A DNA stretch of 64,000 bases from Psychrobacter immobilis (GTDB lineage: Bacteria; Pseudomonadota; Gammaproteobacteria; Pseudomonadales; Moraxellaceae). The position numbers were made by a program, and so were the translations under genes. The stretch is from assembly GCF_904846285.1 (NCBI RefSeq), contig NZ_CAJHAD010000003.1, positions 62,001-126,000 of the forward strand. The letters are read 5' to 3'. Of this stretch, positions 28,794 through 37,082 are shown piece after piece; the first letter of the stretch is position 1; each line of letters starts with the position of its first letter. The notes beneath the pieces were generated by a model. It was not told where the DNA came from. It searched no databases and was given only the letters and a program-made list of their open reading frames with translations.

Positions 28794-31382
28794 ATGATTT
28801 TTGCTGACCCTGCCAATAATATCGCGGCACCAAGCCATAAAAATAAAAGACCTATTGCTCTATTGGCAGTGGTCGCAGCAATGGCGATATTGCCTGCCTG
28901 TAGTACTGTTTCTGTCAATAAACAGGCATCAGCAAAAACCATTGCTGCTCAGCGCGGTAATATCGTCACCGATAAAAAACTCAGTAGCGATACCGCCTCG
29001 ACTTTGTTGTCAGCAGGGCTTAATCAGCAAGCTTGTATGCAACAGTTTGATCTGTGCTTAACGCAGCTGACGGACAGTATGCTGAATGAGCACTACCGTC
29101 CAGCATTGGCGGCTTTTGCTGAATTACACTACGCCAAAGCGCGCCAGCTTGGCGAATCTAAAGACTGCCGTAATGCTCTTGCGCGCCCGCCACTTGACCC
29201 TTATTATGCCAACGCGCCTTTAAGTGACGATGATGCCACAGCGCAGCAGAAAAGAACCGATAGCTGCTTAGTTGGTTATCAAGGGCGTTTATTTGATGCT
29301 ATTAAATCCAGTTACACTTACTTATTTTATGACAGTTTAGAACATGACTTTGAAGGCGCGGATAAAGAAAAATCTCGCTCACAGGCGCAAAGTCGTATCC
29401 CAAGTGAGATGGATATCCAAACCCAAGATATCTATAACGCGGCCAGCAACGATGTGATTACCCAGCTTTATCAGTCGGCTGACGGCAGCGGTAAAATGAT
29501 GGGTGATACCAAGGTAGAATATTTACCAACGTTGGCGAGTACTCGTGATAGCAGCGAGCAAGCAGCGATTGCTAATAGTACACCGATAAGCGGTAAACCC
29601 ACCGACCAAATCAAAGTCATGAAAATGCAAATAGATAACTATAATCTCAATGTATATTTGCCCAACGAAAACAACTATCTCAAAAATGCCAATCAACAAA
29701 CCGCTGCCTTAACAGATTTGGTCTCAACCTACGAGCTGCGCCTATCTGGTCTAAACTCCATCAGTAAACGCCCAGGTTTGGGGATTAGTTTAGTCGCCTC
29801 ATTAGATGACCGTTATACCACTACCATTCGCCAATTATTGGTCTCCTCGCTATCAGGCAGGCTCAGTCAAGAAGCCAGCCCTCAAAAAGCCCGTAATCGT
29901 ACTATAGAAGAAAAATCAAAGGATAGCTTAGTAAAGGCTGATTTAGTAAAGGATGGTTTAGCAAAGGACAGCTTAGACAGTGATGATGCCAGTACGCGCA
30001 TTTATCCGACTGGACATTTACTGATGACCGGCTTGATTAAGCCTGCTGGTGATAGCGTGCTCGATACCTTGACCAGCAAGCAGCTCGATATCCATTTATA
30101 TAATCCTTACCGCAGTGAGAGCGCCAATATCTTAGGCGATGACTATCCGCTTGCCGCCAACTTCTCGGCAGGATATGGCTTATGGCTGGCAGAAAACCAG
30201 CTCGACGGCGTTGGTTACCTAAATTTAATTACCCGCCAAAAAGAAGCCAGCTTACCAAAACTATATATGTTAGAGCCTTATGACCCAGATAAGCGTGTCA
30301 TCATTATGCTGCATGGCTTGGCTTCTAGCCCAGCAACCTGGGTCAATTTGACCAACGATATTTTTAACGATGATAAGTTGCGCAATAATTATCAAGTCTG
30401 GCAAATTTTTTATCCAACCAACTTGCCTATCTTAGAAAACCGCTATCAAATCCAAAAGCTCATCAATGCGACTTATGAGCAAACAGATCCGACAGGGCAA
30501 AATATTGCCAGTAAAAACAGCGTTATTATCAGCCATAGTATGGGCGGTATCATTGCGCGTATGATGCTTTCTGATGAAAACTTGGTCGATGATTTAGACA
30601 GACTGGATGACCAGAACGTATTGTCAATGAATGAGAAGCGCCAAATACGTGACGCGGTAAAAGAATCATTTGGCCAACAGCAACTACGCGAGCGTTTCGA
30701 GCTAAAAACCTTACCGCAAGTCGATACCGCGGTGTTTTTATCGTCACCTTTTCGCGGCACCGATTATGCCGACCGTTGGTTTACCCGTGCGTTACGCCGC
30801 ATCGTTTACTTGCCCGTCGGTTTGGTCAAGACGGTCACCGATAACTTGGCAACGCTTGCAATTCAAGGCGACTTAGCCCAAAACCCACTCGGCGCGTTAT
30901 ATTTACAAAATGGTGCCAGTCAATTAAGTGATAAATCCTCCTTTATTCAATTGACCAAAGACATCAGTATCAATGAGCGCATCACCTATCATTCAATCAT
31001 CGCCAATAACGACCCCGATATCACCAAAGGTTTGGCAGAAATGCAACCCGCCGGAGTAAAGCTCGATTTATCAGAAGAAATAGCAAAGGAAGACGGGCTT
31101 TCAGATGACGCTATCGATGGTAATAGTGCCAATAATACCAATGAGCTCTTAACGGATAGCGATGAGTTGCCAGGTCAGCCGCTTGTCGCCGCAGTGACGG
31201 TCGACGGTCAGATTGGGCAAGCATTAACCGAGCAGCTTTCGGACGGTATCGTGCCCTATACCAGTGCTCACCTTGAAGGAGCAGCATCAGAGACCGTGAT
31301 TAATGGTGGTCATAGTATTCAAGAAAATCCGCAAACTATTTTGACCCTCCGTCGTATTTTGCATCAGCAGTTAAAAAATTAG
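28794..31382 (+). CDS. Large outer-membrane lipoprotein with alpha/beta-hydrolase domain
   Basis: 862 residues from the ATG at 28794; the open frame can extend to a GTG at 28737, but only the ATG gives an immediate signal peptide, and GGA lies seven bases ahead of it. The lipobox is LPAC with Cys36, followed by Ser, which favours outer-membrane sorting. The N-terminal half (about 40-480) has no motif I recognise. The C-terminal half is a lipase-like fold: IIMLHGLASSPATWVNL (oxyanion region), nucleophile S582 in ISHSMGGIIARMM, and a late His in NGGHSIQENP. Four copies of a five-residue repeat lie at 376-395. The likely role is an esterase or acyl hydrolase at the cell surface or periplasm; the substrate is unknown. 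It is not part of an operon. Confidence 0.85.
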   Translation: MIFADPANNIAAPSHKNKRPIALLAVVAAMAILPACSTVSVNKQASAKTIAAQRGNIVTDKKLSSDTASTLLSAGLNQQACMQQFDLCLTQLTDSMLNEHYRPALAAFAELHYAKARQLGESKDCRNALARPPLDPYYANAPLSDDDATAQQKRTDSCLVGYQGRLFDAIKSSYTYLFYDSLEHDFEGADKEKSRSQAQSRIPSEMDIQTQDIYNAASNDVITQLYQSADGSGKMMGDTKVEYLPTLASTRDSSEQAAIANSTPISGKPTDQIKVMKMQIDNYNLNVYLPNENNYLKNANQQTAALTDLVSTYELRLSGLNSISKRPGLGISLVASLDDRYTTTIRQLLVSSLSGRLSQEASPQKARNRTIEEKSKDSLVKADLVKDGLAKDSLDSDDASTRIYPTGHLLMTGLIKPAGDSVLDTLTSKQLDIHLYNPYRSESANILGDDYPLAANFSAGYGLWLAENQLDGVGYLNLITRQKEASLPKLYMLEPYDPDKRVIIMLHGLASSPATWVNLTNDIFNDDKLRNNYQVWQIFYPTNLPILENRYQIQKLINATYEQTDPTGQNIASKNSVIISHSMGGIIARMMLSDENLVDDLDRLDDQNVLSMNEKRQIRDAVKESFGQQQLRERFELKTLPQVDTAVFLSSPFRGTDYADRWFTRALRRIVYLPVGLVKTVTDNLATLAIQGDLAQNPLGALYLQNGASQLSDKSSFIQLTKDISINERITYHSIIANNDPDITKGLAEMQPAGVKLDLSEEIAKEDGLSDDAIDGNSANNTNELLTDSDELPGQPLVAAVTVDGQIGQALTEQLSDGIVPYTSAHLEGAASETVINGGHSIQENPQTILTLRRILHQQLKN
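29919..29978 (+). repeat. In-frame 15-bp tandem repeat, four units, inside the hydrolase gene
   Basis: Four successive 15-base units encode KDSLV, KADLV, KDGLA and KDSLD (residues 376-395). Unit length is a multiple of three, so copy changes would keep the frame. Confidence 0.9.
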
Positions 31383-31690
31383 TCCAAATATTTTTTGTAA
31401 GTAATGTTTTTATAATACGTACCAAACAACTATTATTAAAAAATGTTTTTTTAGATTACTCTTATGTGTCTATTAATAACCTTACTTAAACAATGGCTAT
31501 TAATTGAAATTACATTAAATAATATTGTTAATAAATTATGACTAATAGGTGTGTATTAAGAAGCTCACCTAACTTGCGTGTACGCATGGTCAGGCGCATA
31601 ATACTTGAACAGTAAATATTATTAACACTGTCATAGGATAGATAATTTATAGTTTATAAGGATATAAACTGTTTAATCTAACTAAAGGGT

Positions 31691-31726
31691 AACGATCGAA
31701 CTATCTTAAGCGATCAAACTATCTTA
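31691..31726 (+). repeat. 18-bp direct repeat upstream of cioA
   Basis: AACGATCGAACTATCTTA at 31691-31708 is followed directly by AGCGATCAAACTATCTTA, 16 of 18 bases identical. Such a pair could be a regulator's binding sites. Confidence 0.8.
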
Positions 31727-31774
31727 GTTAAAATGTTATCTAAACGACAATAATGCTAAATAACACTTAGCCAT

Positions 31775-31811
31775 TGTCCGTATCGTCCTGATTGATGGAC
31801 CACTACGGATA
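31775..31811 (+). promoter_or_regulatory. Hairpin in the cioA leader
   Basis: TCCGTA (31777-31782) pairs with TACGGA (31804-31809), and inside it GTCC pairs with GGAC around the loop TGATTGAT. No T run follows, so it is not a terminator. It lies about 60 bases before the ATG. Confidence 0.5.
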
Positions 31812-31871
31812 GTTACTTCAGCGTATCATGGAAGCTAGCGCTATTCAGCTAACAGATAAGGGTAACCGTTT

Positions 31872-33365
31872 ATGTTCGCTACATTTATGATCAGTCAGCT
31901 TGATGCGCTGATGCTCGCGCGAATTCAATTTGCTTTTGTTATCTCATGGCATATTGTCTTTCCAGCTTTTTCCATCGGTCTTGCCAGCTTTCTAACTGTT
32001 TTAGAGTTTCGCTGGTTAAAGACCGGCGAGCCTATTTATGCAGAAGTTTATAAACACTGGGTAAAAATATTTGCCGTGGTGTTTGGAATGGGTGTGGTAT
32101 CGGGCGTGGTGATGTCCTACCAATTCGGTACCAACTGGGCAGTATTCTCTGATAAAGCTGGTAATGTTCTAGGCCCTTTGCTTGCCTACGAAGTATTGAC
32201 TGCGTTTTTCTTGGAAGCTTCCTTTCTAGGAATTATGTTATTTGGTTGGGGTCGCGTGAGCAAACGCATGCACCTTGCCGCGACAGCGATTGTCGCTATC
32301 GGCACGCTAATATCGGGTTTTTGGATTTTGGCTGCTAACAGCTTTATGCAGACGCCTCAAGGCTTTATGGTTGGCGCCGATGGTTTGCTCTATCCGACCA
32401 ATTGGTTAGAAATCATTTTTAACCCCTCATTCCCTTACCGTTATGCGCACATGATGACCGCAGCTTTCTTGACGACAGCTTTTGTTATCGGTGGTATCGG
32501 TGCGTATTATTTGCAATCCAAAAAACATGTTGAACATCGTAAGCATGGTCGTGTCATGCTCGGTATGGCAATGGTCATGGCCATCTTCGTTGCGCCAGCA
32601 CAAATATTTATTGGTGATATGCATGGTCTAAATACGTTAGAACATCAACCCGCTAAAGTCGCGGCGATGGAAGGTCTGTGGGAAAATGAGCGCGGTGCAC
32701 CGCTTGTGTTATTCGGTATTCCCGATCAAAAAGCAGAAAAAAACCACTATGAAATTAAAATCCCTTATGTCTCGGGCTTAATTTTAACCCACTCATTAGA
32801 CGGCGAAGTTAAAGGACTTAAAAACTGGGCGCCAGAAGATCGGCCCTACGTTCCTATAGTCTTTTGGTCATTCCGCATTATGGTTGCTATCGGTACATTA
32901 ATGGTATTTGTCGGTCTATTTAGTCTCTATAAATACTTTAAAAAACAACAATTCGATGGTGACAGCAAATGGTTCCATCGGGCGTGGATGTTTATGACAC
33001 CAATGGGCTTTATTGCGCTACTTGCTGGTTGGTTCGTGACTGAAACTGGACGCCAGCCATGGACTGTTTATGGTGTCATTCGCACTGCTGAAAGTATGTC
33101 TCCGGTTGCGGCTCAACAAGTTGCTACGACGCTGATTGGCTTTATTGTCCTATATGTCTTTGTGTTTGGCGCAGGTAGCTTTTATATCCTACGCTTGATT
33201 GCCAAAGGTCCACAGCCGTACGAAAATCCTGCTGATGATAACTTCTATGAGCATTCTATCACTGAAGGTCAAGGTCGCACGTTAAGTGGTGATAGTAACG
33301 CCAGTGAGAAAGTAGAAGATTTGGATAAACCTGCCGATGACGTCGATGATGGAGGGTTACGCTAA
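31872..33365 (+). CDS. cioA: bd-type ubiquinol oxidase subunit I, cyanide-insensitive (CioA) class
   Basis: Heme-bearing subunit of a quinol oxidase in the cytoplasmic membrane; reduces oxygen to water without pumping protons. 497 residues with about nine hydrophobic helices. It closely follows the CIO pattern I recall: LMLARIQFAFVISWHIVFPA with the heme-ligand His, VFGMGVVSGVVMSYQFGTNW, AAFLTTAFV, then GDMHGLNTLEHQPAKVAAME and GWFVTETGRQPWTVYGVIRT. The Q-loop is short, as in CioA and unlike E. coli CydA. AAGGG lies nine bases before the ATG. It overlaps cioB by one base (TAATG) and heads a three-gene operon. Annotation pipelines often call it cydA. Confidence 0.93.
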   Translation: MFATFMISQLDALMLARIQFAFVISWHIVFPAFSIGLASFLTVLEFRWLKTGEPIYAEVYKHWVKIFAVVFGMGVVSGVVMSYQFGTNWAVFSDKAGNVLGPLLAYEVLTAFFLEASFLGIMLFGWGRVSKRMHLAATAIVAIGTLISGFWILAANSFMQTPQGFMVGADGLLYPTNWLEIIFNPSFPYRYAHMMTAAFLTTAFVIGGIGAYYLQSKKHVEHRKHGRVMLGMAMVMAIFVAPAQIFIGDMHGLNTLEHQPAKVAAMEGLWENERGAPLVLFGIPDQKAEKNHYEIKIPYVSGLILTHSLDGEVKGLKNWAPEDRPYVPIVFWSFRIMVAIGTLMVFVGLFSLYKYFKKQQFDGDSKWFHRAWMFMTPMGFIALLAGWFVTETGRQPWTVYGVIRTAESMSPVAAQQVATTLIGFIVLYVFVFGAGSFYILRLIAKGPQPYENPADDNFYEHSITEGQGRTLSGDSNASEKVEDLDKPADDVDDGGLR

Positions 33366-34381
33366 TGTTTAACTTTGGTGATGTATTAGATTTACCCCTC
33401 ATCTGGGGCGGCTTAATTGCTCTATCTGTCTTTATTTATGTCTTGCTTGATGGCTTTGATTTGGGCTGCGGTATTCTATTCCCGTTTGCGGGCTCCGATA
33501 AAAACCGTAGCCGCATGATGAATTCTATCGCCCCTTTTTGGGACGGTAATGAAACCTGGTTAGTGTTGGGCGGTGGTGGCTTGTTTGCCGCCTTTCCCGT
33601 GGCTTATGGCATCATTATGACTGGGCTCTATCTGCCAGTGACCTTTATGCTGTTCGGTCTCATTATGCGCGGCGTGGCGTTTGAATTTCGCTTTAAAGCG
33701 ACTTCACACCGTTATGTATGGGACTATTTCTTTTTTATCGGCTCTGTCGTTGCCACTTTCTTCCAAGGAATCATGCTCGGTGCTTTAGTCCAAGGATTAG
33801 AGGCAAGCAATCGCCTATATACTGGTGGTGCTTTTGATTGGTTCACGCCGTTCTCTATCGCTTGTGGTATCGCGCTCATCATTGGCTATGCGCTACTCGG
33901 TTCGACGTGGTTGATTATTAAGACAGAACATACCCTGCAAGTATGGGCACGTAAAGTCTCTGGTTGGATGCTAAGTGCTTTAGTAGTGGCGATGCTCGGC
34001 GTCACGATGTTTATGTACTTCTCAGATATAAAAGCGCTTGAAGGCTGGTTTAGCTTCCCAGGTCTACTGTATCTTGCACCGATGCCAATTATCGTTGTGC
34101 TGTTATTCTTCTTGATGCGTAAGGATTTGACTGGCGAACGTGAATATCGCCCGTTCTTATTGACTGTGGCATTATTTTTGATGGGTTATATCGGGGTTTG
34201 TTTTGCTATATTCCCGTACATCGTACCGTATCAAATGACGATCTATGAAGCGGCGGCGGCGGATACTTCGCTATCCTTTATGCTCATCGGTGCTGGTATT
34301 ATGCTGCCAATCATCTTGAGTTATACCGCTTTTGCTTATTATACCTTTAAGGGCAAAACCGACCATGAGCACATGTATTAA
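33365..34381 (+). CDS. cioB: bd-type ubiquinol oxidase subunit II (CioB/CydB)
   Basis: Partner subunit of CioA. 338 residues with about nine hydrophobic segments. Typical CydB/CioB features are LIWGGLIALSVFIYVLLDGF, DLGCGILFPF, RMMNSIAPFWDGNETWLVLG and GLIMRGVAFEFRFKA. The ATG overlaps the cioA stop by one base, so translation is coupled. The length is that of the CIO form, shorter than E. coli CydB (379). A microprotein gene follows 92 bases later. Confidence 0.95.
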   Translation: MFNFGDVLDLPLIWGGLIALSVFIYVLLDGFDLGCGILFPFAGSDKNRSRMMNSIAPFWDGNETWLVLGGGGLFAAFPVAYGIIMTGLYLPVTFMLFGLIMRGVAFEFRFKATSHRYVWDYFFFIGSVVATFFQGIMLGALVQGLEASNRLYTGGAFDWFTPFSIACGIALIIGYALLGSTWLIIKTEHTLQVWARKVSGWMLSALVVAMLGVTMFMYFSDIKALEGWFSFPGLLYLAPMPIIVVLLFFLMRKDLTGEREYRPFLLTVALFLMGYIGVCFAIFPYIVPYQMTIYEAAAADTSLSFMLIGAGIMLPIILSYTAFAYYTFKGKTDHEHMY

Positions 34382-34473
34382 GAATAAATAGTGATCAATA
34401 GCTAACAGCTGCCGTAAGTCATTGCGGTAGCTAAGCCTAACCAGCTGATTTAAACGCTAACTAGGAGTTCAAT

Positions 34474-34590
34474 ATGAAAAATCTTACTAAAAAACAATCA
34501 CAATGGGCATGGTTCATTGGTTTATATTTCGCAGGGTTTTTGACTATTTTTACTATTGCGCAGCTTATTAAGCTGGCAATGGGTGTTTAA
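34474..34590 (+). CDS. DUF2474-type small membrane protein of the CIO oxidase operon
   Basis: 38 residues with one transmembrane helix, WFIGLYFAGFLTIFTIAQLI, after a basic N-terminus (MKNLTKKQSQ). AGGAG lies six bases before the ATG. Position after cioB and the pattern W-F-x-G-L-Y fit DUF2474, the small partner seen next to CIO-type oxidases and analogous in role to CydX. A strong terminator follows. I infer, but cannot show, that it is a structural or stability subunit. Confidence 0.85.
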   Translation: MKNLTKKQSQWAWFIGLYFAGFLTIFTIAQLIKLAMGV

Positions 34591-34623
34591 AACCTATCCT
34601 TTTACCTACATTTCTATATCCAT

Positions 34624-34666
34624 AAAAAAGCAGCGCTGAATATTTAATACTCAGCGCTGCTTTTTT
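34624..34666. terminator. Bidirectional terminator between the oxidase operon and murU
   Basis: AAAAAAGCAGCGCTGA pairs perfectly with TCAGCGCTGCTTTTTT around an 11-base loop. It serves the oxidase operon on the plus strand and murU on the minus strand. Confidence 0.93.
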
Positions 34667-34717
34667 ATTTGTTTTAATTGTCACTATCATAAAGATTGTG
34701 ACTATGATAAAGACAGC

Positions 34718-35446
34718 TTATGCGCCGCGATGGTTATCGACACCGTGACTTTCTATATAATCATTGACTTGCGTTAGGCGCTCGGGTGTACCAACATCTA
34801 TCCAATTGTCTTTAATCACTTCAGCGGTAATTTGGAACTTTAGCATTGCCTGTTTTAGCAGTGGCGCAAGTGGCGCTGGCTGCCCTGATACTAAGCCATC
34901 GATCAGTTTAGGTGAGATGACACTGATACCGGCAAAGGTATATTTATCAGCATCAGCAATGGGCTGTTCGATTGCCAGTCCATTATTGATAGCAAAATCT
35001 CCACCATTATTATGCTCAGGATTATCAATCAACAATAAGTGTGCAAGTTGGTCCGCACCCAGCGTATAGCCCTGCAACTGAGCAAAATCATAGGTCGTCC
35101 AAACATCAGAGTTGACTAAGATAAAGGGCGCATCTTGCAACTTGCCGGTTTGTAAGGCATGAAAAATCCCACCTGCCGTCTCAAGCGGCTCATCCTCTTC
35201 TACCGACCAATGCAGCTTGACCCCATATTGGGCACCATCGCCCAATGTCTGCATCAGCTTGTCCGCAAGCCATGACGCATTGATAGTGATGTTATTGATA
35301 CCAGCAGCTTGTAACGCTTTGATATGCCAAACAATCAATGGCTGCCCGCCCACTTCAACCAAAGGCTTTGGCGTCTCAAGTGTTAGCGGACGCAGGCGCG
35401 TACCCTTGCCAGCAGCCAAAATCATTGCTTGCGTTATTACCGACAT
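34718..35446 (-). CDS. murU: N-acetylmuramate alpha-1-phosphate uridylyltransferase MurU
   Basis: Forms UDP-MurNAc from MurNAc-1-phosphate, the last step of the peptidoglycan-recycling shortcut that bypasses MurA and so underlies fosfomycin tolerance in Pseudomonas. It is a sugar nucleotidyltransferase: MILAAGKGTRLRPLTLETPK near the N-terminus, PLVEVGGQPLI, a metal-binding Asp in ILVNSDVWTT, and IDVGTPERL at the end. The frame opens further upstream (35518), but AGGAG lies five bases before the ATG at 35446, which gives 242 residues and the expected N-terminus. It lies 96 bases downstream of amgK, its pathway partner. Confidence 0.92.
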   Translation of the reverse strand: MSVITQAMILAAGKGTRLRPLTLETPKPLVEVGGQPLIVWHIKALQAAGINNITINASWLADKLMQTLGDGAQYGVKLHWSVEEDEPLETAGGIFHALQTGKLQDAPFILVNSDVWTTYDFAQLQGYTLGADQLAHLLLIDNPEHNNGGDFAINNGLAIEQPIADADKYTFAGISVISPKLIDGLVSGQPAPLAPLLKQAMLKFQITAEVIKDNWIDVGTPERLTQVNDYIESHGVDNHRGA

Positions 35447-35542
35447 ACGCGCTCCTTGTTGTTGGCTATTTCTAATTTTTGACCATTTTAGACTAAGTAA
35501 AAGCAATAAGTACTGCAATCGCTTTTACTTTATTAATGCTAT

Positions 35543-36649
35543 CTAGATGTATTGTTGCACAAATTTATTTTGATAAGCAGGCAAGATAACCTCTCGCAAC
35601 CATTCATTAAAAGGGCTGACTGCCCGCTTCATATCGGGATTGCCGTATTCTGCAAGCCATTCTAGCTCAAAAATCAGGTCACGCATGACTTTTGGAATAT
35701 CGGCTAAATAGCGACTTTTTCCATCACGTTCGAATAAGCGGATAAAAATACCCAGCACTTTTAGATGCCGTTGTACGCCCATGACATTCACATCATTTTC
35801 AAACTGGGCCGCATTATCAGCAGTTTTAAGCCCTGCCTGTTTTTGTAATTGCCAACAATCCTGAACCCAGCTCGTTACTTGGCTCTCTGGCCATTCTACA
35901 TAAGCATCTCTTACCAACGATACCAAATCATATGTATACGAACCTACTACCGCATCTTGAAAATCAATGACGCCTAAGCGCGTATGATCTGCTTGGTCTT
36001 GCATAAGATTGCGGCTATGATAATCACGATGCACAACGACCTGCGGCTGTGACAAAATCTCAGTTATTAAGGCAGACTTAAGATTTTCCCATAGCGTCTG
36101 TTCAAGCTCTACGCCAATATAAGGAATAAACCATTCGCTAAATAAATCCATCTCACGGGTTAATAATGCCGCGTCATAATCTGGTAATTGGTAGTCGGCT
36201 TTTGCAGTTGCCACTGGTACCGCTTGTAGTGCCACCAAAGTACGCATCGCCAATTGATAATAATCGTTAATCTGAATAGGCGGCGCATCTACCAACAGAT
36301 GAGCAAACTCTACCGCTCCAAAATCTTGTAATACCAAAAAGCCTTTTGCTATATCTTGGGCAATTAGCGTCGGGACATTGATTGCTGGTGACATCAGCTT
36401 TGCCACATTAATAAACTGCTGCAACGCCTCTTGTTCATCAGCAGAATCCATGACAATATAGCGCGCGCTTTCTACACCATCATCTAATAGCTGGATACGA
36501 TGATATTGGCGTGCGCTGGCGTCACCGGGCAAACTATCAAGAATAAATGGTTGATTGGCAAATACTTCTTGCAGCCATTGTTCTAACTGCTGCTGACGAG
36601 TAGCGGGTACGCTAGGTTCTAACATGGTTTTATCGGTCATAAAAAACAT
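35543..36649 (-). CDS. amgK: Anomeric N-acetylmuramate/N-acetylglucosamine kinase AmgK
   Basis: Phosphorylates MurNAc (and GlcNAc) at C1 in peptidoglycan recycling, supplying MurU. It is an aminoglycoside-phosphotransferase-like kinase: GDASARQYHRI near the N-terminus (phosphate-binding part), catalytic VVHRDYHSRNLM and metal-binding GVIDFQDAVVGSYTYDLVSL. 368 residues. There are two near-by Met starts (36649 and 36640) and no clear Shine-Dalgarno for either. It is divergent from lptD, the same arrangement as in Pseudomonas. Confidence 0.92.
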   Translation of the reverse strand: MFFMTDKTMLEPSVPATRQQQLEQWLQEVFANQPFILDSLPGDASARQYHRIQLLDDGVESARYIVMDSADEQEALQQFINVAKLMSPAINVPTLIAQDIAKGFLVLQDFGAVEFAHLLVDAPPIQINDYYQLAMRTLVALQAVPVATAKADYQLPDYDAALLTREMDLFSEWFIPYIGVELEQTLWENLKSALITEILSQPQVVVHRDYHSRNLMQDQADHTRLGVIDFQDAVVGSYTYDLVSLVRDAYVEWPESQVTSWVQDCWQLQKQAGLKTADNAAQFENDVNVMGVQRHLKVLGIFIRLFERDGKSRYLADIPKVMRDLIFELEWLAEYGNPDMKRAVSPFNEWLREVILPAYQNKFVQQYI

Positions 36650-37082
36650 CGCAGGTTAAATATCAGTCGTAAACGACTAAAGTAGTGATAAGTGAGGCAA
36701 ATAGTTGTTAAAATAGGAAGCGCTTGGCTTACCCTAACAACCGGCTCTCAGAAAATTAATTTCGGCTCTAAGTAAATTAATCAATGTATATTTATAAATC
36801 CGCTTAGAGTCAGTCTGTATATATAAGCTACTAGCTATAACTTACTATGTGGGCTAGCTGTTAACGAAGCTCGCACAGTTTATTGAGCTATATTATAAAT
36901 TTTGCTAAATAGTGTAGCTGATTTGGTTTTTTTTGACTATGATTAGTCGTCATTATATATAAAACGTTCTGATTTTCGAGATTATCATATAAATTACTGG
37001 TTTATTAGCCGCTAAATATCGCTAAAATACCCAAAGTGATTTAATGATCGCAATCCAATAGGCTCTACAATCATACATAGGT
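36650..37082. other. Divergent control region between amgK and lptD
   Basis: AT-rich; holds a good lptD promoter at 36933-36961. The amgK promoter must lie in its left half but no strong consensus is seen. No gene. Confidence 0.55.
36933..36961 (+). promoter_or_regulatory. lptD promoter with an inverted repeat in its spacer
   Basis: TTGACT (36933-36938), a 17-base spacer and TATATA (36956-36961). The inverted repeat GACTA-TGAT-TAGTC (36935-36948) overlaps the -35 and spacer, where a repressor could bind. Confidence 0.6.

Larger units (their letters stand above)
31383..31871. other. Long leader region upstream of the oxidase operon
   Basis: No gene seen. It holds an 18-bp tandem repeat (31691-31726) and a leader hairpin (31775-31811), besides AT-rich sequence. 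No terminator was found just after the hydrolase gene. Confidence 0.5.

Noticed and set aside
31383-31871. FNR or ArcA box for the oxidase operon
   Set aside because: TTGAT-like pieces occur, but no TTGAT-n4-ATCAA palindrome or convincing ArcA repeat is present.
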